Source: Allolobophora icterica
Lineage: Eukaryota; Annelida; Clitellata; Crassiclitellata; Lumbricidae
Assembly: GCA_963556255.1 (NCBI GenBank)
Contig: OY744606.1
Location: 7,006,873 to 7,070,872, forward strand
Direction of reading: 5' to 3'
DNA length: 64,000 nucleotides
Shown: positions 34,395-45,965 of the stretch, piece after piece
Layout of the letters: the number at the start of each line of letters is the position of its first letter
Numbering within the stretch: the first letter of the stretch is position 1
Made by a program: the position numbers and the translations under genes
The notes under the pieces: model-generated
Seen by the model: only the letters and a program-made list of their open reading frames with translations
Told to the model about the DNA's origin: nothing
The model's database searches: none

Positions 34395-35140
34395 CTTATG
34401 CTCTATGCGGGACTGCGGGTCCAGTATGGGTCCCATATGGGCTCCGCTCCGTGTGGGCATGCTGATGTGAATTTTTGAAAGGTGACAAACGCATTTGGGT
34501 TTTTGTAAAAGGAATAAAGCATACGACTAAGTTTAAGGCCGGATTTTTCTCTGGAACGCAAATGGCCGCCTATTTTCCCAAATTTTACAAACATCATCAA
34601 TTTTCCTGGCTTCATCTGCAGGTATACCGCTGGCCGAAGTCGCTGGAACCAGGTTATTTTCAACAAGACGTTTGCATGTACGACGAGACGTCATTGTCGA
34701 TGAAAATAAGTGCGTAATCGTAATCGTGATCGCCAAACCTGTAAAGCCCCGCTTGAAAGCCAGGCGCAGGGCACCAGCTTATTCATGAGCGCTGCGTCAA
34801 GTTCGGTTATCGTGGGGGTTCCAGTCTTCCAGATCAATAGAGTAGGCAGAGCAGCTGTTAAGGCGGGTGTCGTTTAGGACGAGAATAATTGGAAGGCGGA
34901 GGATCAGATGAGTCAGGGTAGGAGTACCTGAAAAGCTTTTGAGTAGAAAACTCGGGGCGGGGGGGATAGATGTAGGAGTCTGAGGAGGAGCACGGGTTGC
35001 AGTGATAATAGAGGAACCGAGAATCGGCGGAATTCAAGGAAGAAGTCGTTCCAGAGGCGTGGTGCTGTATTAGATATGGCTCGGTTGAAGAAATTGAGAT
35101 GAGTGGACTAAGATATGGTTGCACTGTGACTTGTACCTTA
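34395..35140 (-). repeat. Duplicated segment, copy 1, with minus L2/CR1-like 3' end
   Basis: It matches 36480-37240 base for base over long stretches (offset about 2092). The segment holds an unidentified left part (TGTGGGCATGCTGATGTGAA and so on) and, from about 34710, a minus-strand LINE 3' end whose terminus is an ATTACGATTACG tail in complement (34715-34735), with AGCGCTCATGAATAAGCTGG upstream. Confidence 0.75.
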
Positions 35141-35400
35141 TAAGCAACTGTTGTTCCTGTCCTTCGTCAAAATCGAAACTTGAGGCCCGCAAATGAAACA
35201 ATAAGCAAAATATTAACGTGAACAGGAGCTGACAATTTTCTAAACAGAATTCCTGCTTAACGGCGCTTTTTCAAAACGAACATGAATTGCGGAACCTTCG
35301 ACCTTTACCAGGCTTCGCTCCGTATGGCAACACCCGAATACGGAAGGCGCGGTGTTTTGAAATCACTATTTTTTACTTGTGGGTTTTCTCGTTTTTGGTT
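35141..35400. other. Mostly unique, includes a family A variant
   Basis: About 35250-35365 reads CTTAACGGCGCTTTTTCAAA and later CCAGGCTTCGCTCC, a variant also partly present at 41395-41440. Confidence 0.45.
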
Positions 35401-35404
35401 ACTG

Positions 35405-35532
35405 CTTTTTGATTGATTGATTGTTTGTTTGTTTGATTTGTTGAATGATCGATCGAACGATCGATCGATCGATTGATTAGGTGTCTGGCTGGCTGGCTGG
35501 CTGGCTGGCTGACTGATTTATTTATTTATTTA
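35405..35532. repeat. Patchwork of tetranucleotides GATT, GATC, CTGG, TTTA
   Basis: Five short runs follow each other. The GATC run (about 35448-35472) is self-complementary. Confidence 0.85.
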
Positions 35533-35684
35533 AAAACTGGCGCTAATCCATAGCTGTTTCATACGCGTTAATTTTTGTAGGCACAAAAGAGGTATATTGA
35601 AACTATAGCTGTAACAGCGGCATTCTGCAAAGGCACTGCACAATTAGTTATATTCTTTCCTAAAGGGGATATACATGTATGCTC

Positions 35685-35736
35685 CTCGATGACGACGATG
35701 ATGATGATGGTGCTGGTGGTGGCGGTGATGATGGTA

Positions 35737-35776
<40 letters not shown>

Positions 35777-35793
35777 ATGATGACAACGACGAC

Positions 35794-35859
<66 letters not shown>

Positions 35860-36125
35860 AATGACGATGATGACGATGATGATGATGATGATGATTATGA
35901 TGACGATGACGATGATGATGATGATGATGATGATGATTATGATGATGATGGTGATCATGATGGTCATGATGATCATGATGATGATCATGATCATGATGAT
36001 GATGATCATGATGATGATGATCATGATGATGATCATGATGATGATCATGATGATGATGACCATGATGATCATGATGATCATGATGATCATCATGATGATC
36101 ATGATCATGATGATGATGATCATGA
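35685..36125. repeat. (GAT)n array with GATCAT blocks
   Basis: GAT runs with ATGATCATGATG patterns at about 35950-36122. Confidence 0.95.
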
Positions 36126-36240
36126 AAATCTGCAGCCGCTCCCTAGATCTACACTGCACCATCTCTTTCGAACGAACTCTCCCAGCTGTCCTATTCTTGT
36201 CCTGTTCCTACACCATCCCATGACCACCATCTAACCATAG
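36126..36240 (+). mobile_element. L2/CR1-like ORF-end fragment
   Basis: CTGCAGCCGCTCCCTAGATC and ACACCATCCCATGACCACCA match the ORF end of the LINE in the composite units. It begins at the border of the (GAT)n array. Confidence 0.65.
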
Positions 36241-36252
36241 TCAGTCGCCAAG

Positions 36253-36312
36253 GAGCTAACGACTGACTTAATGAGTTAGCGACTGACTTAATGAGTTAGC
36301 GACTGACTTAAC
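36253..36312. repeat. Three tandem 20-bp repeats
   Basis: Unit GAGTTAGCGACTGACTTAAT at 36253, 36273 and 36293. GACTGACTTA words continue to about 36380. Confidence 0.85.
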
Positions 36313-36479
36313 AGCTCAGTCGATTGAGTCACATTCTTATCAACTTATCGCTTAGACTTGTCGACTGACTTACCGACTTGCTCTCGACTTCTCAGTTAAT
36401 CAGATACGTCTATTAGTCACCTAACAATATCACGCATTTTACCGCTTACTGTAGTGACCGCGCCGTCATTTCCGTGGGC

Positions 36480-37335
36480 ATTAGATGGGACCCATATGAG
36501 CTCTATGCGAATCCAGAATGGGGTCCTAATATGGGCTCCCCTATGTGTGGGCATGCTGATGTGAATTTTTGAAAGGTGACAGACGCATTTGAGTGTTTGT
36601 AAAAGGAATAAAGCTTACGACAAAGTCCAAGACCGGATTTCTCTCTGGAACGCAAATGGCCGCCTATTTTCAAAAATTTTACAAACATACTGGCTTCGTC
36701 TGCAGTTTTACCGCAGGCTGAAGTCGCTGAAATTAGATTATTTTCAACAAGAGGTTTGCATATATGATATACGACGAGACGTCATTGTCGATGAAAACAA
36801 AGGCGTAGTCGTAATAAGCGTGATCTCCAAAATTCTAAGGCCCCACTTGAAAGCCAAGCGCCAGGACACCAGCTTATTCTTGAGCGTTGCGTCAAGTTCG
36901 AGAGGTTTTCCAATGACTAGTCCAAAGGTGGTCCGTAGTTCGGTTACCATGGGGTTCCAGATCAAGAGAGGAGGCAGAGCAACTGTTGAGGCGGGTGTCG
37001 TTTAGGACGAGAAGAATTGGAAGGCAGAGGATCAGGTGAGTCAGGGTAGGAGCGTTTGAATAGTTGAGACTTCAGTTTTGACTGGAAAGCTCGGGGTGAT
37101 AGATAGAGGAAAATGAGGAGGATGAAGGACGGGTTGCAATAATGATGGAGGAAACAAGAATAGGCGGAAATCCGATGGGAGATCGTTCCAGAGGGGTGGT
37201 GCTGTGTTGGACATGGTTCAGTTGGACAACTTGAGATGAGTAGACTAAGTGACCGAGGTCGAGAAAGACTGAGACAGGAGCATGATCGGGTGGAGCGGGT
37301 TGCCTGAATGGTGAAGAGGTAACAGAGATACTTGG
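36480..37335 (-). repeat. Duplicated segment, copy 2, with minus L2/CR1-like 3' end
   Basis: Counterpart of 34395-35140. The minus strand continues further into the LINE ORF: SRPRSLSLLISSCPTEPCPT (about 37200-37265) is readable, and upstream QATRSTRSCSCLSLSRP. The LINE terminus is near 36790-36830 in complement. Confidence 0.75.
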
Positions 37336-37439
37336 ACTGGATATATTGCATGGAGTTGTAGGTTGATATGACGTCACGTAACGTGACATACATCTGAGTG
37401 GTGGTAGTAAGTATAGATAGTAAAGTAGTAAGTGGGTAG

Positions 37440-37976
37440 GTTGTAAGGTTGTATTGTATTGTATCTAAACATTTATAAAGCGCCTCTCACAGTATTCGCT
37501 AATCAGAGGCGCTCCCAGTGCGAAAGACCCAGTGAATAGAAAGTGGTTTTAAGAAAGCGGAACGAGGCACTTGGGCCACCAGCTAATAAAGAGGCACGTG
37601 TCAATGGAGGGAGTTGATTCCATAGAACAAGACCAATGCAAGAAAAGGCTCGAGTTTTGGCCATAGTGGTCTTGGCCCGTGGTACAAGAAGATCATGGCG
37701 ATTAAGCGATCGCAATGGACGGAGGGAAGAACGGGTGACCTGAAATTCACTGATTATAAAACCGTTAGTCTGCTGCACAGTGACTCGTAGTTTATAAGCA
37801 AGCGTTGCTTCCGTCCTGCTGATGATGTCTTCGTCAAAAATCGAAACTCGGAAACCGCGATTAAAAGAACGAGCAAAATATTCAGTGAACGAAGTCGGCA
37901 GCAGTCGATAGCTTAGCGACTGGATTCGACTTGAGGGAGTTGAGGGCTTGGCAGCGGCGCCGGGGACTACCACCAC
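37440..37976 (-). pseudogene. L2/CR1-like RT C-terminus with ACAAT tail
   Basis: The minus-strand frame 37503-37976 holds the C-terminal blocks RSSLRPLRSLNRHDLLVPRA, AFSCIGLVLWNQLPPLTRAS and FRFLKTTFYSLGLSHWE, matching the family order LRS..LLxVPRxx, AFS..xPxLWNxLP, FKxxLKTxLF. The stop at about 37503 is followed by a UTR with GAGAGGCGCTTTATAAATG and the tail ACAATACAATACAA. The 157-codon frame is open, but the N-terminal RT is missing. Its right end abuts composite unit 0, which has inverted orientation. Confidence 0.8.
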
Positions 37977-38384
37977 CAGACTACCACCACCACCAACGAT
38001 TTACACTATAGCACCATGCTGTCTCCTCGATTTGACCTACTGATTCTAACCTGGCACCGGAAGGGGCCAATAAACCTGGCTATTGCGGTCTTCATTTAGC
38101 GCAGGTGACTACACAGGTCTCCCTGACGTGGCTTTTGTGTGACGCTGAGAAATTTCAGGGATGTACATGCATTGGTAGAAGACATCGATACAACTTAGGC
38201 CTACATCATTTGCGCGCTGTTTATATAGTATTGGCTTAATCCATTATAGAGGTGTTTAAGGACAGCATTGTTTTCTCCATTATTTAGCGACATCTTACGC
38301 TACCGAGGAGTTGACGTCGACGTTACATCTTCTCAGGAGTAGGTCCTTACATTTATTTAGAGAAATATTTTTTATAGTTTTGCT
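37970..38384 (+). repeat. Composite duplicated unit, partial copy 0
   Basis: Contains only the LINE UTR (from about 37985) and family B (38250-38345) of the composite unit, joined directly to copy 2. Confidence 0.7.
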
Positions 38385-39885
38385 ATATACTCATTCATCA
38401 TTTATGAGCATAGTAATGTATTCAAACATAAATGCTAATGAATCAGCCTAGTTTTTTAAATTTTAATTTGAAAATGTTAATTTAATTTTAATTTTTTTAT
38501 ATCGACTTTGCTGTCTATGCGTTAGGTTATATGTATGGGAATAAATATTTATATTTGAGTATGCGTGAAATCACGTCGGTGCCTACTTTCTGTTTAACGA
38601 CGCCATAATAAGGATAAAACTCGTTGCCCTCCTCCATCCTCCAGGTTTCGGACTGGCACCATCTGAACACGGCGGTATTTGAACCACGTATATTCTTGTA
38701 AACAAATGATGAAGTAAAAGGAACAATTGATGTCGATGCACCGTTTGCTTAATATAAAATGTTGGTGGCTTCAGTTTTTAAGGTGTTTTTCGAAAGCATT
38801 TTCCAGTGTTTAATTAACGATATCGTAATCGTAATCTCGACATTTCTACAGCTCCTAAAAAGCGGAGTCGCGGGAACAAGCTTATTCACAGGCGCTCAGT
38901 CAAATCATAATCGATAGGCCGGGGGTGGAATCCAGATCAAGATCCAAATGGATCAAGCAGGCAAACAGTGGGACGGCTAAGGAAAGCAGTGTTTAAGATT
39001 GAAACGACGAGGGAGGTAGGGGGAAGAGGAGGAATCGGGTTAGGATTTGCGTTGGAACATTGTTTTCAGTCTTGCGTGAAAGACTTTTGGATATATAGCA
39101 ACAGTTGAGGCTTCCGTTAGTTCGTAGGATGGAACTGATGTTCCTAAAACGGCCACCAGAATCTTTGACGTCACTTTACTTTTTCAAATTCGGCGTCTCT
39201 CGTGTCTGTTTGTGAATATATATAACATGTGTGAATCAGTTATAAAAGGTGTCTAAGGATAACGCTGTTTTCTCCATCATTTAGCGATTTCTTACAGCTG
39301 GCTGAACTGTTGATACTGACGTTATATCTTCCTATACGCCCCTCAAACTTCTCACCCCTCCTACATTCGCCAGCTGTTCACTATCCAACCGTCCAGATCA
39401 ACTCGATCCTCCTCACACCTTTCTCTATCTCGGCTTCCAGTCTCCTCCTCTCTGAAATTCTGCAGACGCTCCTTGATCTACACTGCACCAGCTCTTTGAA
39501 ACGAACTCTTCCAGCTATGCTATCCTGGTCCTACTGCACCACTCTATGATCATCACCGCCAACGAATTACACTGTAGCGCAATGCTGTCTCCTTGGTTTG
39601 ACCTCCCCGGACTCTGACCTGGCACCAGAACGGACAAGGCTATTGCGGTCTTGATTTGATATAACATCGGTGATTAAACTGATCTCCCTGTCGTGGCTGT
39701 TATGTTGCGCTGAGATATTTTTGAAGATTTACATTAATTTACATGCATTGACGATAACATGGACACAACGCCTTAAGTTTTCGTCTGTTCATTATATAGT
39801 ATCGGTGTAATTCATTATAAAGGTGTCTAAAGAAAACATTGTTTTCTTCATCGTACAGTGACATCTTACGGTTACCGAGCAGTAG
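38385..39885 (+). repeat. Composite duplicated unit, copy 2
   Basis: Same order as copy 1: AT-rich start, family A (38590-38700), the inserted minus LINE end at about 38825-39100, family B (39235-39300), the plus LINE 3' end (39340-39735, with PFSISASSLLL and the related RTLPAMLSW in one frame), then family B (39815-39870). Confidence 0.8.
38825..39100 (-). mobile_element. L2/CR1-like LINE 3' end inserted in copy 2
   Basis: On the minus strand CAGGTCTTTCACTC-like ORF-end sequence leads to GAGCGCCTGTGAATAAGC and an ATTACGATTACGATAT tail. The insertion site within the unit is the same as in copy 3 (40315-40512). Copy 1 is uninterrupted there (about 32850). Confidence 0.75.
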
Positions 39886-41300
39886 GCACCTACATGTATT
39901 TAGAGAAATATTTTAATATTTATGCTATAATACGCATTCATCGTTTGAGCTAATTTAGGTATGCAAACATAAATGCTAATGAATCAGACTATTTTTTGTT
40001 TTGTTTTTAATTTGAATTTGAAAATTTAAGATTTTAATTTGAATATTTTATATCGACTTTGTGCGTTTGCGTTAGGTCATATGTGTGGAAATAAATATTG
40101 ATAGTTTTGTATCCTTGAAATCTCCTTGAAACCTTTTTTCTGTTTAACGACGCTGTGTCATAACGAAGATAATACTCGGCGTTATTTGAACCACGAAATA
40201 TTGGTGTTGCCTCTAGAGTCAATTAAGGACGATGGGGCCCGTTTGCTTTACATAAAATGTTAATGGCTTCCGTTTTAAAGGTGTTTAACAAAAACATTTC
40301 CAGTCTTCAACGACATCGTAATCGTTATCTCGAGATTTCTGCAGCGCCCAAAAGGCGAAGTCGTGGGAACCAGCTTATTCACAGGCGCTCAGTCAAATCA
40401 TAATCGATGGGCGGTGGGTGAAATCGGTTCCAGGTCAAGATCCAAATGGGTTCATCAGGCAGACAGTCAGACGGCTAAGGAGGATGGTGTTCTCAGTTTT
40501 GAGTGAAAGACCTGTGGAGGTGAAGTTAGTTCGTAGGATGGATCTGATATTTGTTTCGGCGACCACAGCCCTTGACGACAACGTTACCTTTTAGAGGAAA
40601 GCGACCGAAATCGGCAACTCCAAGCTGCTTATGATTATATATAACGGCTGTGAAACAGTTATAAAGGTGTCTAAGGATAATGCTGTTTTCTTCATCATTT
40701 AGCGATTTCTTACAGCTGGTGCTGACCTTACATTTTCCTACGCCCTTCAAAACTCTCAACCCTTTTACTTTGGCCAGCTATTCACCATCCAACCGCCCAG
40801 ATCTACTCCGTCCTCATTACACCTTTTTCTGTCTCGGCCTCCAGTCGCCTCCTCTCTGAAAATCTGCAACCACTCCTTGATATGCACTGCACCAACTCTT
40901 TGGGAACGAACTTTACCAGCTATCCCATCCTAGTCCTACTCCTGCGCGACCTCACAACAACCGCCACAAACGATTTACACTGTAGCATCCTGCTATTTCC
41001 TCCGATTGACCTATCTGGATTCTGGCCTGGCACCGGAAGGGACAAAAAATCTGGCAATTTAATTGATATAGAGCCGGTTGAATTTTATGTGGTGCTGAGA
41101 TATTTCGGAGATTTACATTAGGCCTCGATGAAGCTATGGATAATAACTCCTTACGTTAACTCCTGTTCATTATATAGTGCGTGTCGAGTTCCTTATAAAG
41201 GTGTCTAAATACAGCATTGTTTTCTACATTTTTTTAGCAACATCTTACGGCTAACGGGGACTTCGCGTCAACGTTCCATCTTCTCAGGAATATCTTTCTA
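39886..41300 (+). repeat. Composite duplicated unit, copy 3
   Basis: Order as in copy 2. Family A is shortened at 40142-40200, the minus LINE end is at 40315-40512, family B at 40655-40720, the plus LINE 3' end at 40745-41115, and family B at 41190-41290. The family A anchors of copies 2 and 3 are 1551 bp apart. Confidence 0.8.
40315..40512 (-). mobile_element. L2/CR1-like LINE 3' end inserted in copy 3
   Basis: Same element, orientation and position within the unit as at 38825-39100, so it predates the split of copies 2 and 3. Confidence 0.75.
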
Positions 41301-41497
41301 TTATTATGACGTTTTATTATAATAATTCCAAGGTTTAACGTCGTCGTATGACATCAAAGACCGTTGGCGATAATTTAAAACAGGGAAAATCCTACTTAAC
41401 GATGCCCTTTCAAAACGAACATGAATAGTGGAACGTGTTCATATTTGAAGACACCAAACAGGTACATTGAAACTTTAGCAACAACAGGTAAGTTGAG
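41301..41497. other. Spacer with family A-like piece
   Basis: CTTAACGATGCCCTTTCAAA at about 41395 resembles the 35250 variant. Nothing else is seen. Confidence 0.4.
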
Positions 41498-42066
<569 letters not shown>

Positions 42067-42427
42067 AATAAAAAAAACTGAAACTGAACACAGAACCATT
42101 TGACTTTATTTACTTGTTTATTTCTATAGCACTCGTTTACATCTGAGGACATTTGCGTAGCGTATTTTCAGGACCTCGGTTAAACGTTTTCAACACTCTC
42201 CACGTGCCGTCAGATAAGACGGGGTAGGGTGCTTAGGGCCACACGGGTGTCGGCTATAGGTAAACAAAGTCTTGCCAGTGTGAACTTTGTCCTAGAACTC
42301 TAACCGAGATTTGGGTACAAGAATTGAGCGCAGTGGGTCGGAGCCGAGCAGACTGGAATCCCCCTCGAGGGGACAGGTAAGCCCTTGATGATGATTAATG
42401 CCCTCTAACCTCTTCCACTGATAGCCG
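42067..42427. other. Unique DNA, moderate GC
   Basis: It includes a piece (about 42166-42185) related to the candidate retroelement end at 14096-14130. No gene is seen. Confidence 0.4.
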
Positions 42428-42585
42428 GGGAGATCCAGGATGAGAATTGTCGGGAGATTTGGGGGTTCAACTCCCTAGTCTTTCTTAGGACCACACAGTT
42501 AAGTCTTCATTGCACACCCCAACTCCACATGAATCAAAGTCTAACCCCCCAATCCTTTTTCTACAATTCTCATACTGCGGAGATC
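42428..42585. mobile_element. hAT-like MITE family 1, 142-bp copy
   Basis: The element is 42436-42577, with TSD GGGAGATC (42428-42435) and CGGAGATC (42578-42585), matching at 7 of 8 bases. Ends: CAGGATGAGAATTGTCG and inverted CAGTATGAGAATTGTAG. An inner block GGTTCAACTCCCTAG is shared with the other copies. It is the shortest copy, derived by internal deletion. Confidence 0.9.
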
Positions 42586-42818
42586 GTAATACCCCAACCG
42601 AAAAGACCAGCTGACAGTTAAAACCCCATCTATGTTACAATCTCCCCGGCTTTGCATCAATTAACTTCCCTTGGCAACTGCGATTAGCGATGTTGCTTTA
42701 GGAATTGGATTCTTCTGCGAGGAATTAACTCGATCGCTAACCGACCTTGATAGCTTTCGAGGTCATCTTATCCGCTGCTCGTCTCGCATCGCTGCGCAGC
42801 CGCATGTATGAATGTATG
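42586..42818. other. Unique DNA
   Basis: Nothing is recognised. Confidence 0.4.
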
Positions 42819-43139
42819 TATGTGTGCAGGAGCGTAGCCAGACTTCAATTCAAGAGGAGGCAACTACTGCTTGTCAAAATACTTGATGACCTTTTTGGGG
42901 GAATTTCTTCACCAAAAACTTTTATGACCTTTTTTACGGAATTTCTTCACCAAAGCATTTGATGACTTTTTGGGAATTTCTTCGACAGAAAAGTTGATGA
43001 TCGTAATTTGAAGACCTTTTTTCATGAGGTGTACTTGCGGATGCTGGGATATAACCCAAGGAAAATTTTTAAATCTAAAAAACCAAGGTGAGGCAAATGC
43101 CTCCTCTTGCCTCGATGTAGCTACGCCTATGTATGTGTG
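42819..43139. mobile_element. hAT-like MITE with perfect 8-bp TSD
   Basis: The element is 42827-43131 (305 bp), with TSD TATGTGTG at 42819-42826 and 43132-43139. Ends CAGGAGCGTAGCCAGA and inverted CATAGGCGTAGCTACA share the GCGTAGC core. Inside, the words GATGACCTTTTT and GGAATTTCTTC repeat three times (about 42880-42990). No transposase is present. Confidence 0.85.
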
Positions 43140-43396
43140 CATGTATGTAGGTATGCCGAAGAGTGTGAAGAAGAAGAATGCAAACAGGAAAAAATACAAA
43201 GAAGAATATGAAAAAGGGAAGAATGAGATGAAGCTTAAAAGCAATTCATGAAACTCAGTGTAAAAGACAAGGACGAGCGTAAGTGATGTAATATAAATCG
43301 CCGAAATTTCTAATTGCCACACAAAAGCCACGACAGTGAGACCAGCTTAATCACCGGCGCTATTTCATGTCAAGCCCGCAAGAGCCACATTGTTTA
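43140..43396. other. Unique purine-rich DNA
   Basis: AAGAAGAAG-like words at about 43160-43220 give a Lys-rich frame. I see no gene. A faint L2-like 3' end (ACCAGCTTAATCACCGGCGC) lies near 43343 in the same sense as 40360. Confidence 0.4.
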
Positions 43397-43762
43397 GTCA
43401 ATATCAGGGTGGGAATTGTCGAAGGTTGGGGGTTCAACCCCTAGTTTTTCTTAGGACCCACAGTTAAGTCTTCATTGCACACTCAAGGGCATCGTTTCCA
43501 ACCCCTTCAGTTGTGCTAGTGTGATTTATTATTATGTGACTCTGAGTCTCTGACAAAGAGAAGAAACTTTCATGGTGTATCATATATGCATTTTTGAATT
43601 TTTCTAAAAAAAAATTGATTTTGATTCGAGCTCGACTTGCAAAACTGCTAGCATTGAAATCAGCTGCTTTCAAATTTCGTTGACATCAGTTTGCAAAATA
43701 CGGATAAATTGTTAACCCCCAGACCCCAGTCTTTTTTCTACATTTCCCACACTGGTCAAAGT
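43397..43762. mobile_element. hAT-like MITE family 1, 350-bp copy
   Basis: The element is 43405-43754. Ends: CAGGGTGGGAATTGTCG and inverted CAGTGTGGGAAATGTAG. Flanks GTCAATAT (43397-43404) and GTCAAAGT (43755-43762) agree at 6 of 8. It is the longest copy and contains the block ACTCTGAGTCTCTGAC, also in the 317-bp copy. The four copies differ mainly by deletions. Confidence 0.85.
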
Positions 43763-43859
43763 CAGTGGGAGGTCAAGCCAAGAAGACAATATGGTGCTAC
43801 GGTAGAAATCAGATAGAAATATAAAATATTGCACCAATTTTAATTTCTAAGCCATTTTG
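43763..43859. other. Short spacer
   Basis: Nothing is recognised. Confidence 0.35.
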
Positions 43860-43945
43860 GTTGAATGGTGATGGTAATTGCAAATTTATATAGCGCCTTT
43901 TCAAGAGGGACTCATCAGAGGCTCCCCATTTAGGGGCACAACATG
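43860..43945 (-). mobile_element. L2/CR1-like LINE 3' end with ATTACCATC tail
   Basis: On the minus strand AAAAGGCGCTATATAAATTT runs into GCAATTACCATCACC. Confidence 0.6.
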
Positions 43946-43974
43946 ACTCACATGTAATCACAACATGACTCGCA

Positions 43975-44102
43975 TCGTAATCGTAATTTCGCCCAAAGAC
44001 GCGAAGTTACGACGGGAGCCAGCTCATCATAGGCGCTCAGTCAAAACAAAATCGATAGGCAGGTAGGGTCAAAATCAGTTCCAGGTCAAGGTCCAGAGGG
44101 GC

Positions 44103-44135
<33 letters not shown>

Positions 44136-44136
44136 T
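43975..44136 (-). mobile_element. L2/CR1-like LINE 3' end plus (ACAG)n
   Basis: The same LINE end as at 38825-39100 (GAGCGCCTATGATGAGCTGG in complement, with an ATTACGAT tail). Its ORF end is replaced by a GACA run at 44101-44134. Confidence 0.65.
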
Positions 44137-44773
44137 CTGCAGGCGACGTCAAAATCAACAGAAAACTGAGAAAGACCGACTTCTGGTGACTAAAGACGGT
44201 CTAAGAAGAAACAACATACACATGTGTGTGATGTGTGAGCGCGCGTGTGTGTGTTTGTGTTCAGTAGTAGCAGTAGTTTGCATGAAAACAATTTTTTCGT
44301 GGTAAGGATTACAAACCAGGCTTGCATCGACAGCTCGCTATATCTATATGTGCACGTACTGTTTAAATATGTTTGACTATACATATATATATATATATAT
44401 ATACGTATATATATATATATATACGTGTACATTTTATGTATTTTAAATTGTTTCACACTTGTAAAAATAACAGGGTTCACACATGGTCCGGTGGTGTAGT
44501 TCAACGAAAAGTGACAAATAATTTCGTATTGATGGTGTTCTTTTTGACGACCCATCGCTTGAACCCGGCTCCTTCTTTCGTCTCCATTGATTTTACATTT
44601 TAGTAAAAGTTTCGTACGTTTGTTTATGATTTACGCACGTGTAGTTCACTGCTTGCATATGGTAGTTAAAATTCCATAAATAATTTACGGCTTTCAGTAG
44701 GGAAGACGCAACAATGCGATGACTCTAAAACGGTAAGCTTGTATACATGGTCTTATGAGGCTCAAAATGGAGC
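44137..44773. other. Unique AT-rich DNA with TA tract
   Basis: TA tract at about 44381-44423. The rest is unrecognised. Confidence 0.45.
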
Positions 44774-45106
44774 TATATAATCGGTGTGGGAATTGTAGAA
44801 AAAAAGACGATGGGATTGAACATTTTATCCGTATTTTGCAAACTGATGTCAACGAAATTTCAACGCCAGCAGTTTTGCAAGTCAGACTCGAATCAAAATC
44901 AATTCCTTTGTTGAGAAAATAAAAAAATGCAGACGTGATACGCCATGGAAATGTTTTCCCTTAGTCAGATACTCAGAGTCAAATAAAGCGCAACTGAGAA
45001 TGTTGGAAATGACCCCGGTGGGGTGTGCAATAAAGACTTAAGGGGGTCTATGAAAGTCTAGGGGTTGAACCCAACTTCCACGACAATTCCCACCCAGTAT
45101 ATAACT
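44774..45106. mobile_element. hAT-like MITE family 1, 317-bp copy, inverted
   Basis: The element is 44782-45098, opposite in orientation to the 43405 copy. TSD TATATAAT (44774-44781) and TATATAAC (45099-45106) match at 7 of 8. It holds the same inner blocks as the 350-bp copy in reverse (CAAACTGATGTCAACGAAAT and so on). Confidence 0.92.
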
Positions 45107-45345
45107 TGCTGTTTACATACATACCTACATATATACATACAATGTCATACGTATATTTATGCTTAATTCAAACATTCACGCATGAATGCATCTATGCATA
45201 TAGATTTATATACATACATACATGTACACTTACATATATACAATTATACATGTATAGAAATATGTTGAGGGACGGCCAGACGTGTCTGTTGGTCTATCTG
45301 CCTATCTGCCTGCCTGTCTATCTGTCTGTCTCCTGCTACCCTGTG
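45107..45345. repeat. CATA-type and CTGT-type repeats
   Basis: Degenerate CATA at 45112-45250 and CTGC/CTGT at about 45290-45335. Confidence 0.75.
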
Positions 45346-45660
45346 CGTAGAATCGAAAACCCTCAACCTAATAGATCGCTACACATGATTTACAAGCGCT
45401 GGGGCAAGTCAGACAAGTTATTCAGAGATCATACAGGAAGTACAAGAACAGGGAGACCAAGGAAGAAGAATAGTTCTAAATTGCTTGAATAAAAATACTT
45501 AAAATCGTTATTCGGTGTAAATATTCGATTTATTTGCACTAGAAAAAGACGAAATAAAAAATTTGATTGTACTCTAAATCTGTTTAAACTTAAACATTTT
45601 GAGAGCACCTGCTTGGCCCCTTTTTCATGTCTAAGATCATCTCATAAATGTACATTCACA
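45346..45660. other. Unique DNA with a short basic open frame
   Basis: The plus frame ending at 45492 reads NRSLHMIYKRWGKSDKLFRD and then TGRPRKKNSSKLLE before the stop. The GRPRKK segment resembles an AT-hook, but the frame begins in microsatellite DNA, so a real gene is doubtful. Confidence 0.25.
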
Positions 45661-45965
45661 TATACATAAATACATTCATACTTGAATACAAAGACACCTG
45701 TATTATATAAACATACATGTATACACATTAACGTGCATACATACATGTGTCCATGTAAGCATACACGCATACATACATCCATGTAAACATACATAAATAT
45801 ACATTCATATATACATACATGTTTATATAGATGTTCGTATTCACAATTATATAAATACATGTATGCATACATATATACATACAAACATACATACATATAT
45901 ACATAGAGACATGCATACATAATATATATAGTATGTACATATATATATATACATATATATATGCA
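45661..45965. repeat. (CATA)n imperfect
   Basis: ACATACAT words with interruptions, then TATATA. Confidence 0.85.

Noticed and set aside
44483..44575. tRNA-like sequence GGTCCGGTGGTGTAGTTCAA
   Set aside because: No matching anticodon arm or properly spaced B box could be found.
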